Notes: a model not told the origin generated them from the sequence alone. DNA of 64,000 nt from Pseudomonas faucium (GCF_021602585.1 NZ_BQIP01000016.1:1-64000); one strand, 5' to 3'. Numbered from the stretch's first letter, positions 53,794 to 63,669 are shown. Numbers and translations are program-made.

Positions 53794-54624
53794 ATGGATG
53801 TACAAACCCTGCGTGCCGAAGCCTTCAAGGCGCTGCACGAGCGTGATGGCGCCTTCGTCATCCCCAACCCTTGGGATGCCGGCTCCGCCAAGCTCCTGGC
53901 AAGCCTGGGCTTCGAAGCGCTGGCCACGACCAGTGCCGGCCTTGCCTTCGGCCTCGGGCGGCCGGATGCCGAGGGGGCCTTGAGCCTCGATGAGACGCTC
54001 GACAATGCCGGGCATATCGTCGACGCCACGGCCCTGCCGGTGGCCGCCGACCTGGAAAACGGCTTTGGCGACCTCCCTGAAGAATGCGCCCAGACCATCC
54101 TGCGGGCCGCCGAAGCTGGCCTGGTGGGTGGCTCGATCGAAGACGCCAGCGGCCGCAGCGATGCGCCGATCTATGACTTCGGCCTGGCCGTGGAGCGCGT
54201 GCGCGCCGCCGTGCAGGCCGCGCGCGGCTTGCCTTTCCCGTTTACCGTGTGTGCCCGCGCAGAAAACCTGCTGCACGGGCGCATGGACCTGGACGACACC
54301 ATCCTGCGCCTGCAGGCCTACGCCGAGGCGGGCGCCGATGTGCTGTATGCCCCAGGGCTGCGCAGCGTCGATGAAATTCGCGCGGTGGTGCAGGCCGTGG
54401 CGCCGAAGCCTGTGAACGTGCTGATGGGCCTGGCCGGGGTGCCGCTGAGCGTCAACCAGCTGCAGGACCTGGGCGTGCGCCGCATCAGCGTAGGTTCGTC
54501 GCTGGCCCGCGCGGCGCTCGGGGCGCTGCAGCGTGCGGCGCTGGAGATTCGTGATCAGGGCACGTTCAGCTATGGCGAGCAGGCGCTGCCCTTCGCCGAG
54601 CTCAACGACCTGTTCCGCCGCTGA
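53794..54624 (+). CDS. PEP mutase/isocitrate lyase superfamily protein
   Basis: This 276-residue TIM-barrel enzyme belongs to the PEP mutase/isocitrate lyase superfamily (oxaloacetate decarboxylase-like and 2-methylisocitrate lyase relatives). ALATTSAGLAFGLGRPD, PVAADLENGFG (metal-binding Asp/Glu) and GGSIEDASGRSDAPIYDFG are typical. The lyase motif KKCGH is absent; the equivalent loop reads VCARAENLLHG, so it is probably not a true isocitrate lyase. The ATG at 53794 is preceded by GGAGG at 8 bp. Confidence 0.85.
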   Translation: MDVQTLRAEAFKALHERDGAFVIPNPWDAGSAKLLASLGFEALATTSAGLAFGLGRPDAEGALSLDETLDNAGHIVDATALPVAADLENGFGDLPEECAQTILRAAEAGLVGGSIEDASGRSDAPIYDFGLAVERVRAAVQAARGLPFPFTVCARAENLLHGRMDLDDTILRLQAYAEAGADVLYAPGLRSVDEIRAVVQAVAPKPVNVLMGLAGVPLSVNQLQDLGVRRISVGSSLARAALGALQRAALEIRDQGTFSYGEQALPFAELNDLFRR

Positions 54625-54630
54625 GGTGGC

Positions 54631-55320
54631 GTGCGCGCACTGGCCTGGTTATGCGGCCTGCTGCTGATCGCGGCGGGCCTGGCCTGGCAGTACGGCGGGC
54701 GCCTGCCGGACCCCTGGAACCCGTGGGCAGTGCTGGACGTGCGCCAGCCGCCGAACCTGCTCACGCCCTTCAAGCTCTCACGCCTGCGCGACGACCCGGC
54801 CTTGTGCCGCCAGGCCCTGCAAACCAGCGAGCTGCGCTACAAGGCGCAGGCCGATAGCCCGGCCACCGCCAGCTGCCCACTGCGCAATGTGTGGCGTATC
54901 GAGCAAGGGCAGGCGCGGCTGAGCAGCAGCTTTCTTGCCAGCTGCCCGCTGGCGGTGGCGTATGCATTGTTCGAAGTGCATGGCCTGCAACCGGCGGCGC
55001 AGCGGGTGTTCGGCCAGCCCGTGGCGCAGGTCGAGCACCTGGGCAGTTTTGCCTGTCGCAACGTCTATCACCGCAAGCAGGGGCGCTTGAGCCAGCACGC
55101 CACGGCCAATGCCCTGGACATCAGCGGCTTTCGCCTGCAGAGCGGCGAGCGCATCCTGCTGGCGCGGGACTGGCAGGCGGGTGGGCAGAAGGCGCAGTTC
55201 CTGCGCGAAGTGCAACAGGCGGCGTGCGAAAGCTTCAGCGCGGTACTGGGCCCGGACTACAACGCTGCCCACCACAACCACTTTCACCTGGACATGGGGC
55301 GCTGGCAGGTCTGCCGCTGA
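54631..55320 (+). CDS. Extensin-like C-terminal domain protein
   Basis: This 229-residue exported or membrane-anchored protein has one N-terminal hydrophobic helix (LAWLCGLLLIAAGLAWQY). The extensin-like domain contains GRLSQHATANALDISGF and HHNHFHLDMG, the His/Asp/His zinc-site arrangement shared with M15 D-Ala-D-Ala peptidases, so a cell-wall role is plausible. Six or more cysteines may form disulfides. It starts at a GTG 6 bp after the upstream stop. Confidence 0.85.
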   Translation: MRALAWLCGLLLIAAGLAWQYGGRLPDPWNPWAVLDVRQPPNLLTPFKLSRLRDDPALCRQALQTSELRYKAQADSPATASCPLRNVWRIEQGQARLSSSFLASCPLAVAYALFEVHGLQPAAQRVFGQPVAQVEHLGSFACRNVYHRKQGRLSQHATANALDISGFRLQSGERILLARDWQAGGQKAQFLREVQQAACESFSAVLGPDYNAAHHNHFHLDMGRWQVCR

Positions 55321-55322
55321 TT

Positions 55323-55943
55323 TCAGGCGTGGACGCGAACGTTGTTCAGCACTACCGGGCGTGCCCAGTGGGTGTCGAATTCCAGGTCGTTCTGCTGCTG
55401 GGCCAAGGTGGCCGGCGCATAGGGCTCGGGCGCCGGGTCCAGCAGGTTCATCTCGAATTCGGCGATCGGCAGGTGCAGCGGGCGCGGCGACGGTGCCGGG
55501 CCAGGTTGCCCGAGAGGGTGGCCCTGGCTCATCACCACAGGGCGCAGCCAGCTGTTGCTGAGGTCGAGCTGGCGCTGTTGCTGGATCATCTCGGCAGCGC
55601 TGAACGGCTCGGGGGCCGGCTCCAGCAGGTTGGCTTCGAGTTCGGCCTTGGGCAGGAACAGCGGCTCGGGCGGGGCAATGATGGTGTCCTGCACGGGGCA
55701 GGCGCGCTGGGCATCGATCAGCGCCAGGGCCTTGGCCCCGCCGATCGGCTCGCCGCTGTGCTGGTCGTACTGCACCAGTGCCTGGCTGAAGGTGTCGGGT
55801 TGTTCCGCTTGCTGCTCGGCCATGGCGCGGGCGAAGAAATCCTGCCACAGGTGGCTGACGCCCCCGAGTGCCTGGGTATTCTGCCGACCGTAGTTGCCGA
55901 CAGGCGACAAGTAGGTCAAGCCGATGGGAAGAGTATCTGTCAT
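55323..55943 (-). CDS. Hypothetical protein with two tandem repeats
   Basis: This 206-residue protein has two about 45-residue copies: LFLPKAELEANLLEPAPEPF with SNSWLRPVVM, and LHLPIAEFEMNLLDPAPEPY with DTHWARPVVL. It starts MTDTLPIGLTYLSPVGNYGR and has a Gln-rich region between. No signal peptide is seen and no family was recognised. It converges with the extensin-like gene (2-bp gap) and is divergent from rsmJ. Confidence 0.75.
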   Translation of the reverse strand: MTDTLPIGLTYLSPVGNYGRQNTQALGGVSHLWQDFFARAMAEQQAEQPDTFSQALVQYDQHSGEPIGGAKALALIDAQRACPVQDTIIAPPEPLFLPKAELEANLLEPAPEPFSAAEMIQQQRQLDLSNSWLRPVVMSQGHPLGQPGPAPSPRPLHLPIAEFEMNLLDPAPEPYAPATLAQQQNDLEFDTHWARPVVLNNVRVHA

Positions 55944-56044
55944 GGCAGTCGCGCGCGTTGTGCTCTGGCAGAATAGCGGGATATTGCCTGTATCGGCCGA
56001 GGTGGCCGATTCATTAAGGGCTTGGTTGGTTTTTTTGGGTGTGA

Positions 56045-56821
<777 letters not shown>

Positions 56822-56837
56822 TGACAGGCCTGACCGC

Positions 56838-57761
56838 TCAGCTATCGCGCAGAGCTAGGAGTCTGGCAAGTAGCCCATCCAAGCCCTCTTCGATCTGCCT
56901 CGATTCTGCTGCGCTTGCGACTGTTGGGCCGTAAGTGTTCACCGAGTCTACGGATGCTCGCCGGCGCGCAGACGGTGAGGCGGGCGTATTGGCGATCGCA
57001 GGGTCGCTCTTGCCCAGAAAGTCCCGATGTTGCTCCCGAGCATCCGGGAAGCCGTAGCGACCGTCGGAGCCCTGTGTCAGTCGTAGATACTGTAGGGATT
57101 GTTTTGTGTGTGTACGGTCATTTTGAATGACACGTTTGCCAATCGCCGAATGTGGATCTAGAGCGCTAGACACCTGACGCAGGTTTTGTTGATGGCGCTT
57201 TTCGAGCGATTTGCCCAACGCCTTGTATTCATTGGCTGAAAATGACTGCGCCTCGTTGTTCAAACGGGGAGCCAGCACAGCATATGAGTACTGGCGGGTT
57301 ATCCGTTTTATGAAGCTTTTGCCGCTGGGGTCCGATCGGTTGATGGGGTCATTGGCGCAATAAGCATAGGCATTGAGCCCCCCCTGGCCAAAAGGCGACA
57401 AGCCGTCTGCGCTGTAAAACCGCATCAATCCTGGGTTGAACAGGCGGTGGCCATTACCCAGCATGTAGCCAATTGCCGAGGGTAACCAGCTCTGCCCGGT
57501 GAATCGGGACAGTACCAGGCTTGTGGGTGGGCAACTGTCATGGCCGTAGGGGCTGTAGGCAATGCTGGCCTGGCTTTCCAACTCACTGATGACAGTCGAA
57601 TCCTGCGCATCGGTGGCCAGCAGTCGCGTTTGCGCAGTCGCCATTGTCGTTTCGCCCAGGTTCAGGTTGTTGGCGCTGACGATGGTGTGCTGGGCTGCGC
57701 CGGTGCGCAACGTCGCCAGTTTGTTGCCCCTGTAGAAATACTGCTGTGCTGTTACTGCCAT
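56838..57761 (-). CDS. Orphan RHS-core protein with variable C-terminus
   Basis: This 307-residue protein is a short stand-alone relative of Rhs proteins, common in Pseudomonas. YSPYGHDSCPPTS, FTGQSWLPSAIGYMLGNGHR and NAYAYCANDPINRSDPSGKS are the RHS core hallmarks; the PxxxDPxG-like end is followed by a C-terminal domain of about 160 residues of unknown fold, which could be a toxin or a degenerate tail. The ATG at 57761 (MAVTAQQYFYRGNKLATL) has GAGG upstream. Base composition is AT-richer than neighbours. No immunity gene is obvious beside it. Confidence 0.8.
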   Translation of the reverse strand: MAVTAQQYFYRGNKLATLRTGAAQHTIVSANNLNLGETTMATAQTRLLATDAQDSTVISELESQASIAYSPYGHDSCPPTSLVLSRFTGQSWLPSAIGYMLGNGHRLFNPGLMRFYSADGLSPFGQGGLNAYAYCANDPINRSDPSGKSFIKRITRQYSYAVLAPRLNNEAQSFSANEYKALGKSLEKRHQQNLRQVSSALDPHSAIGKRVIQNDRTHTKQSLQYLRLTQGSDGRYGFPDAREQHRDFLGKSDPAIANTPASPSARRRASVDSVNTYGPTVASAAESRQIEEGLDGLLARLLALRDS

Positions 57762-57848
57762 GGTAGCCGCCCTCATCTCAATGAATGGGATATGAGCTTG
57801 CTGGCAGAGCGCAAGGCCGGCTACTGGCAAAATTACCAGGCCAGTGCC

Positions 57849-58478
57849 TCAGGGCCGGAACGCCCGCACGAACACCCCCACCACTTCCCGCACATGTGCC
57901 TCGGCCTCATCCCCTTGCAACGGCTTTGCGCACCCCAGCAGCAAACGATAATCCGGCGCGCCCTTGATCAGGCAGAAGAAGTGCTCCGCTGCGCGCAGCG
58001 GATTGTCGATGCACAGCAACTTGCGCTCGTCCACCCCGCGCAGCAACGCTTCCATCCCTGCCAGCACGCGCTTGGGCCCGGCTTCGTAGAAGAACTCGCC
58101 AAAGCTTGGGTCCTGGCTGCCCTGGGCCATGATCAAGCGGCTCAGCTTGACCGCCTCGTCGCTGCTGATCAGGGCCTGGAAGCCCCTGGCGATGTTCAGT
58201 AGCACATCCTCTACGGCCGCACCCTCGGGGTACTCGAAGATCAGGTCGGGCAGCTGGTTCTGGCAAGTGGCCATGACCGCCGAACCGAACAGGGTCTGCT
58301 TGTCGGTGAAGTGGCTGTAGACGGTGAGCTTCGAAACACCTGCCGCCGCCGCGACCGCATCCATGCTGGTGTTGGCATAGCCAAGGCTGAGGAACAGGGT
58401 CTTGGCGGCTTCGAGGATCGCCTCGCGTTTGGCGAGGTCCTTGGGCCGGCCTGGGCCGATGGGTGCGTCGTTGGGCAT
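57849..58478 (-). CDS. TetR family regulator of the RND efflux genes
   Basis: This 209-residue repressor-like protein has an N-terminal helix-turn-helix (AILEAAKTLFLSLGYANTSM, VAAAAGVSKLTVYSHFTDKQ) and a ligand-binding domain with a TetR_C/AefR-like appearance. Starts at 58478 (MPNDAPIGPGRPKD) or 58490 are possible; ribosome sites are weak at both. It is divergent from the RND genes with a palindromic operator between, so it probably represses them. Confidence 0.88.
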   Translation of the reverse strand: MPNDAPIGPGRPKDLAKREAILEAAKTLFLSLGYANTSMDAVAAAAGVSKLTVYSHFTDKQTLFGSAVMATCQNQLPDLIFEYPEGAAVEDVLLNIARGFQALISSDEAVKLSRLIMAQGSQDPSFGEFFYEAGPKRVLAGMEALLRGVDERKLLCIDNPLRAAEHFFCLIKGAPDYRLLLGCAKPLQGDEAEAHVREVVGVFVRAFRP

Positions 58479-58609
58479 TGGAGTCCGCATCTGGTTGAAG
58501 GGGCGCACATCTTACCGGCTAAGCGTGCTGGCGGCTGTAGGTGGGCGACCAATCGTTAATGTTGATTTTCTTTCCGACGCTGGCTTCCCGGCCTCGGTTC
58601 CCTGACTTA

Positions 58610-58627
58610 ATATACTCGCTAGTATAA
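58610..58627. promoter_or_regulatory. Palindromic operator of the RND efflux operon
   Basis: ATATACT-CGCT-AGTATA is an inverted repeat overlapping a possible -10 (TATACT). It lies 34 bp before the membrane-fusion-protein ATG and 132 bp from the TetR gene, the expected place for autorepression. Confidence 0.65.
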
Positions 58628-58660
58628 ATATTCGATGCGCCCGTCGCGAAAGGATTCATC

Positions 58661-59761
58661 ATGTTGCGTCATGCCTTGTCCCTTGCGTTGCCCGCTGCCG
58701 CCGCCCTGCTGCTCGCGGCCTGTGGCCAGGAGGCTGCCGCGCCCGCCGCGCCGCGCCCGGCCCTGGTGGTCCAGCCACAGCCTGCCGAAGCCGCCGCCGA
58801 CAGCTACCCCGGGGAAGTGCGCGCGCGCTTCGAGCCGGAGCTGGCCTTTCGCATTGGCGGCAAGGTGAGCAAACGGCTGGTGGAGGAAGGGCAGCGGGTC
58901 AAGGCCGAGCAGCCGCTGGCCGAGCTCGACCCCCAGGACGTGCGCCTGCAGCTGGAAGCCAACCGCGCCCAGATGGCCGCCGCCGAAGCCAACCTGGCGC
59001 TGGTGCGCGCCGAGCGTGACCGCTACCAGAAGCTGCTGGAGCGGCAGATGGTCAGCCACTCCCAGTACGACAATGCCGAAAACCTCTACCGCGCCGGCCT
59101 GGCCCGCCTGAAGCAGGCCAAGGCCGAGTTCGACGTGGCCGGCAACCAGGCCGAGTACGCCGTGTTGCGTGCCCCGCAGGCCGGGGTCATCGCCAAGCGC
59201 CAGGTCGAGGTCGGCCAGGTGGTGGCGGCCGGGCAAACGGTGTTCACCCTGGCCGCCGACGGCGAGCGCGAGGTCGCCATCGGCCTGCCGGAGCAGCAGT
59301 TCGCCCGCTTCGCCGTGGGCCAGCCGGTCAGCGTGGAATTGTGGTCGCACCCCAACCAGCGTTTCGACGGGCGTATCCGCGAGTTGTCGCCTGCTGCCGA
59401 CCCGCGTTCGCGCACCTTCGCCGCGCGCATCGCCTTCACCTCGGCCAAGGCGCCGGCCGAGCTTGGCCAGAGCGCGCGGGTGTTCATCGCCCATGACGGG
59501 GTGATCCCGCTGGCGGTGCCGTTGTCGGCAGTGACGGCAGAAAGCGGCCAGGCCTATGTCTGGCGGGTCAACCAGGACAGCCGCCTGGAGCGCGCCATGG
59601 TGCGCCTCGGGCCTTACGGCACAGACAGCGTGCCGGTGCTCGAAGGCCTCAAACCCGGCGACTGGGTGGTCGCCGCCGGCGGCCACGTGCTGCGCGAAGG
59701 GCAGGAGGTGCGACCTGTGGATCGCACCAACCGTGTGGTGAACCTGACGGCCAAGGAGTAA
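58661..59761 (+). CDS. RND efflux periplasmic adaptor (membrane fusion protein)
   Basis: This 366-residue lipoprotein (ALLLAACGQEA, lipobox LAAC) links the RND pump to an outer-membrane channel. It has the HlyD-like lipoyl half-motifs (AFRIGGKVSKRLVEEGQRV), a coiled-coil hairpin (AAAEANLALVRAERDRYQKL) and the beta-barrel/membrane-proximal domains. No outer-membrane factor gene is in the window, so the pump may borrow one. It precedes the pump gene by 6 bp. Confidence 0.92.
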   Translation: MLRHALSLALPAAAALLLAACGQEAAAPAAPRPALVVQPQPAEAAADSYPGEVRARFEPELAFRIGGKVSKRLVEEGQRVKAEQPLAELDPQDVRLQLEANRAQMAAAEANLALVRAERDRYQKLLERQMVSHSQYDNAENLYRAGLARLKQAKAEFDVAGNQAEYAVLRAPQAGVIAKRQVEVGQVVAAGQTVFTLAADGEREVAIGLPEQQFARFAVGQPVSVELWSHPNQRFDGRIRELSPAADPRSRTFAARIAFTSAKAPAELGQSARVFIAHDGVIPLAVPLSAVTAESGQAYVWRVNQDSRLERAMVRLGPYGTDSVPVLEGLKPGDWVVAAGGHVLREGQEVRPVDRTNRVVNLTAKE

Positions 59762-59767
59762 GTCCCG

Positions 59768-62700
59768 ATGGGTTTCAACCTTTCCGCCTGGGCGCTGCGC
59801 AATCGCCAGATCGTACTGTTCCTGATGATCCTGCTGGCTGCCATTGGCGCCATGTCCTACACCAAGCTGGGCCAGAGCGAAGACCCGCCGTTCACCTTCA
59901 AGGCCATGGTCATCCGCACCCTGTGGCCCGGTGCCACGGCCGAGGAAGTGTCGCGCCAGGTCACCGAGCGCATCGAGAAGAAGCTGATGGAAACCGGCGA
60001 GTACGAGAAGATCGTCTCGTTCTCCCGGCCGGGCGAGTCCCAGGTCACCTTCATGGCCCGCGATTCGTTGCACTCCAAGGACATTCCCGAGTTGTGGTAC
60101 CAGATCCGCAAGAAAGTCGCGGACATTCGCCACACCCTGCCGCCAGAGATCCAGGGGCCGTTCTTCAACGACGAGTTCGGCACCACCTTCGGCAATATCT
60201 ACGCCCTGACCGGCGCCGGCTTCGACTATGCGGTGCTCAAGGACTATGCCGACCGCATCCAGATCCAGCTGCAGCGGGTCAAGGATGTGGGCAAGGTCGA
60301 GCTGCTCGGGCTGCAGGACGAGAAGATCTGGATCGAGCTCTCCAACCTCAAGCTGGCGACCCTCGGCGTGCCGCTGGAGGCCGTGCAGCAAGCGCTGCGC
60401 GAGCAGAACGCGGTAAGCACCGCGGGCTTCTTCGAGACCCCGAGCGAGCGCCTGCAGTTGCGGGTCAGCGGGCGCTTCGACAGTGTCGAGCAGATTCGCC
60501 AGTTCCCCATTCGCGTGGGTGACCGCACGTTCCGCATCGGTGATGTGGCCGACGTGCACCGCGGCTTCAACGACCCACCCGCGCCGCGCATGCGCTTCAT
60601 GGGCGAGGACGCCATCGGCCTGGCGGTGTCGATGAAAGATGGCGGCGACATCCTGGTGCTGGGCAAGGCTCTGGAGGGCGAGTTCGAACGCCTGGCGCGC
60701 AACCTGCCGGCCGGCATGGAGCTGCGCAAGGTCTCCGACCAGCCCGCCGCGGTCAAGGCCGGGGTGGGCGAGTTCGTCCAGGTGCTGGTCGAGGCGCTGG
60801 TAATCGTGCTGCTGGTGAGCTTCTTCTCGCTGGGCCTGCGCACCGGCCTGGTGGTGGCCTTGGCCATCCCCCTGGTGCTGGCCATGACCTTTGCCGCCAT
60901 GCATTACTTCGGCATCGGCCTGCACAAGATCTCGCTCGGGGCGCTGGTGCTGGCCCTGGGCTTGCTGGTGGACGACGCGATCATCGCCGTGGAAATGATG
61001 GCGATCAAGATGGAGCAGGGCTTCGACCGCTTCAAGGCGGCCAGTTACGCCTGGACCAGCACGGCATTCCCAATGCTGACCGGCACGCTGATCACGGCCG
61101 CCGGCTTCCTGCCCATCGCCACCGCCGCATCCAGTACCGGTGAATACACCCGCTCGATCTTCCAGGTGGTGACCATCGCGCTGCTGACCTCGTGGGTTGC
61201 GGCCGTGGTGTTCGTGCCGTACCTGGGCGAACGGCTGCTGCCAGACCTGGCCAAGCTGCATGCGGCGCGCCACGGCAGCGGCGCGCCAGACCCTTATGGC
61301 ACGCCGTTCTACCAGCGCGTGCGGCGCGTGGTGGAGTGGTGCGTGCGGCGGCGCAAGACGGTCATCCTGCTGACCATCGCCGCCTTCATCGGCAGCATCC
61401 TGCTGTTCCGCTTCGTGCCCCAGCAGTTCTTCCCGGCCTCCGGGCGCCCTGAGCTGATGGTCGACCTGAAGCTGGCCGAAGGCGCGTCGCTGGCCAACAC
61501 CACCGAGCGGGTCAAGCAACTGGAGGCGCTGCTCAGGCAGCAGGATGGCATCGACAACTATGTGGCCTACGTGGGCACCGGCTCGCCGCGCTTCTACCTG
61601 CCGCTGGACCAGCAACTGCCGGCCGCAAGCTTTGCCCAGTTCGTGGTGCTGGCCAAGTCGATGGACGACCGCGAACGCCTGCGCAGCTGGCTGATCGACA
61701 CCGTCGACCAGCAGTTCCCCGACCTGCGTGCCCGCGTCACGCGCCTGGAAAACGGCCCGCCGGTGGGTTACCCGGTGCAGTTCCGGGTCACCGGCGAGCA
61801 TATCGAGAAGGCCCGCGCGCTGGCCCGCGAGGTGGCCGACAAGGTGCGCGAGAACCCGCATGTGGTGAACGTGCACCTGGACTGGGAAGAACCGAGCAAG
61901 GCGGTGTTCCTGGAAATCGACCAGGACCGCGCGCGTGCCCTGGGCGTGAGTACCTCCAGGCTGGCGAGCTTCCTGCAGAGCTCGCTGACCGGCACCACCG
62001 TCAGCCAGTACCGCGAGGACAACGAGCTGATCGAGATCCTTTTGCGCGGCACCCCGCGCGAGCGCAACGAGCTGGGCAACCTCGGCAGCCTGGCGTTGCC
62101 CACCGACAACGGCCAGAGCGTGGCGCTGTCGCAGGTGGCGACCCTGGAATACGGCTTCGAGGAAGGCATCATCTGGCACCGCAACCGCCTGCCGACGGTG
62201 ACCGTGCGCGCCGATATCTACGACAAGGAACAGCCTGCGAGCGTGGTCAAGCAGATTGCCCCGACCTTGCAGGCGATCAAGGACAAGCTGCCCGATGGCT
62301 ACCTGCTGGAGGTGGGCGGCACGGTCGAGGACTCCGAGCGCGGGCAGCGCTCGGTGAATGCCGGCATGCCGCTGTTCATCGTGGTGGTGCTCAGCTTGCT
62401 GATGATCCAGCTGCGCAGCTTCTCGCGCACGGTGATGGTGTTCCTCACCGCGCCCCTGGGGCTGATTGGCGTGACCTTGTTCCTGCTGGTGTTCCGCCAG
62501 CCGTTCGGGTTCGTCGCCATGCTCGGGACCATCGCCTTGGCGGGGATGATCATGCGCAACTCGGTGATCCTGGTGGACCAGATCGAGCAGGATATTGCGT
62601 CAGGGATGGACCGCTGGCAGGCGATCATCGAGGCCACGGTGCGGCGCTTCCGGCCGATCGTGCTGACCGCGCTGGCGGCGGTGCTGGCGATGATTCCGTT

Positions 62701-62827
62701 GTCCAGGAGTGTGTTCTATGGGCCGATGGCGGTGGCGATCATGGGCGGGTTGATCGTGGCCACGGCGTTGACCTTGCTGTTCTTGCCGGCGCTGTATGCG
62801 GCTTGGTTCAGGGTCAGGAAGGGTTGA
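59768..62827 (+). CDS. RND efflux transporter permease
   Basis: This 1019-residue proton-driven inner-membrane pump is a full-length HAE1-type RND protein. TM1 follows LRNRQIVLFLMILLAAIGAM, and the TM4 proton relay shows LGLLVDDAIIAVEMMAIKME with two adjacent Asp. The second half repeats the topology (PFGFVAMLGTIALAGMIMRN). The substrate is unknown; it resembles TriC/MexK-type pumps more than MexB. It forms an operon with the adaptor under TetR control. Confidence 0.93.
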   Translation: MGFNLSAWALRNRQIVLFLMILLAAIGAMSYTKLGQSEDPPFTFKAMVIRTLWPGATAEEVSRQVTERIEKKLMETGEYEKIVSFSRPGESQVTFMARDSLHSKDIPELWYQIRKKVADIRHTLPPEIQGPFFNDEFGTTFGNIYALTGAGFDYAVLKDYADRIQIQLQRVKDVGKVELLGLQDEKIWIELSNLKLATLGVPLEAVQQALREQNAVSTAGFFETPSERLQLRVSGRFDSVEQIRQFPIRVGDRTFRIGDVADVHRGFNDPPAPRMRFMGEDAIGLAVSMKDGGDILVLGKALEGEFERLARNLPAGMELRKVSDQPAAVKAGVGEFVQVLVEALVIVLLVSFFSLGLRTGLVVALAIPLVLAMTFAAMHYFGIGLHKISLGALVLALGLLVDDAIIAVEMMAIKMEQGFDRFKAASYAWTSTAFPMLTGTLITAAGFLPIATAASSTGEYTRSIFQVVTIALLTSWVAAVVFVPYLGERLLPDLAKLHAARHGSGAPDPYGTPFYQRVRRVVEWCVRRRKTVILLTIAAFIGSILLFRFVPQQFFPASGRPELMVDLKLAEGASLANTTERVKQLEALLRQQDGIDNYVAYVGTGSPRFYLPLDQQLPAASFAQFVVLAKSMDDRERLRSWLIDTVDQQFPDLRARVTRLENGPPVGYPVQFRVTGEHIEKARALAREVADKVRENPHVVNVHLDWEEPSKAVFLEIDQDRARALGVSTSRLASFLQSSLTGTTVSQYREDNELIEILLRGTPRERNELGNLGSLALPTDNGQSVALSQVATLEYGFEEGIIWHRNRLPTVTVRADIYDKEQPASVVKQIAPTLQAIKDKLPDGYLLEVGGTVEDSERGQRSVNAGMPLFIVVVLSLLMIQLRSFSRTVMVFLTAPLGLIGVTLFLLVFRQPFGFVAMLGTIALAGMIMRNSVILVDQIEQDIASGMDRWQAIIEATVRRFRPIVLTALAAVLAMIPLSRSVFYGPMAVAIMGGLIVATALTLLFLPALYAAWFRVRKG

Positions 62828-62852
62828 AGATCGCAGGGGAGGGCTTTGCCCT

Positions 62853-62939
62853 CCTTTCGCGACACAAGGCCGCTCCTACAGGAGATCGCATACCCCTGTA
62901 GGAGCGGCCTTGTGTCGCGAAAGGGGCGCAGAGCGCCCC
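62853..62939. repeat. Perfect 30-bp inverted repeat plus GC hairpin
   Basis: Arm 62853-62882 and arm 62895-62924 are exact inverse copies (CCTTTCGCGACACAAGGCCG and CCTGTAGGAGCGGCCTTGTG are their starts) separated by 12 bp. A second stem GGGGCGC-AGA-GCGCCCC (62923-62939) overlaps the end. The motif is unlike the REP core elsewhere in the window. It can serve as a terminator for the converging RND and DUF4197 genes. Confidence 0.85.
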
Positions 62940-62949
62940 CAGCAGTTCT

Positions 62950-63636
62950 TCAAAGCGCGCCAAACACCTTCTTGGCAAGGCTGGTAGCCGCCTGAGCCGG
63001 GTTCTGGCGAATGCTCTGCTCCTGTTTGCCAATCATCTCGAACAGCCCGTCCAGGGCCTTTTCGGTCACGTAGTTCTCGATGTTGGCGTCATTCTTGATC
63101 AGCCCAAGGCCCTTGGCCTGGCCGGCAAAGCTGTTGTACTGCTGGGCCAGGCCGACCTTGTCGGTGGCCTGCTTGACGATGGGCAGGAACTTGGCGCGAA
63201 TCTGCTCGCGGCTGCTCTTGTTCAGGTACTGGGTGGCCGACTCGTCGCCGCCGCTGAGAATGCCCTTGGCGTCGCTGACGCTCATGTTCTTCACCGCATC
63301 CACCAGGATTGCCTGGGCTTGCGGCACGGCGGCTTCGGCGGCCTTGTTCATGCTGGTTTCCAGGGCGTCGACCTGGTCACCCTTGCCGAACATCTTCATG
63401 GCCTTGGCAGCCTTGCCGAGGTTGCCCGGCAGCTCGATGCGCACCTGCGGGTTGTCGTTGAAACCACCGGGGGTGCTCAGTTGCTTGACGGCCAGCTGGG
63501 CGCCTTGGGTGAGGGCGTCCTTCAGGCCGCCGGTGGCGTCTTTCTGGCTCAGGTCGCCAAGCGACAGGGCCAGGGCGCTGGCCGACAGCAGCAGGCCGGC
63601 GCACAGCGCGGAGAAGCGCAGGGAAGTGCGAATCAT
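62950..63636 (-). CDS. DUF4197 exported protein
   Basis: This 228-residue exported helical protein of the DUF4197 family has no known function. The signal is MIRTSLRFSALCAGLLLSAS. LKDALTQGAQLAVKQLSTPG, VRIELPGNLGKAAKAMKMFG and GILSGGDESATQYLNKSSRE are family blocks. It ends beside a large inverted repeat and lies 33 bp downstream of the YbaY-like gene on the same strand. Confidence 0.88.
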   Translation of the reverse strand: MIRTSLRFSALCAGLLLSASALALSLGDLSQKDATGGLKDALTQGAQLAVKQLSTPGGFNDNPQVRIELPGNLGKAAKAMKMFGKGDQVDALETSMNKAAEAAVPQAQAILVDAVKNMSVSDAKGILSGGDESATQYLNKSSREQIRAKFLPIVKQATDKVGLAQQYNSFAGQAKGLGLIKNDANIENYVTEKALDGLFEMIGKQEQSIRQNPAQAATSLAKKVFGAL

Positions 63637-63669
63637 GAAGCGTTCCTTCTAAACGATAACAAAAGCGCG

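Noticed and set aside
58619-62179. 1186-codon minus-strand frame opposite the RND genes
   Set aside because: It spans two genes and their boundary, with His/Gln/Arg-rich antisense composition; the RND proteins on the plus strand are unmistakable.
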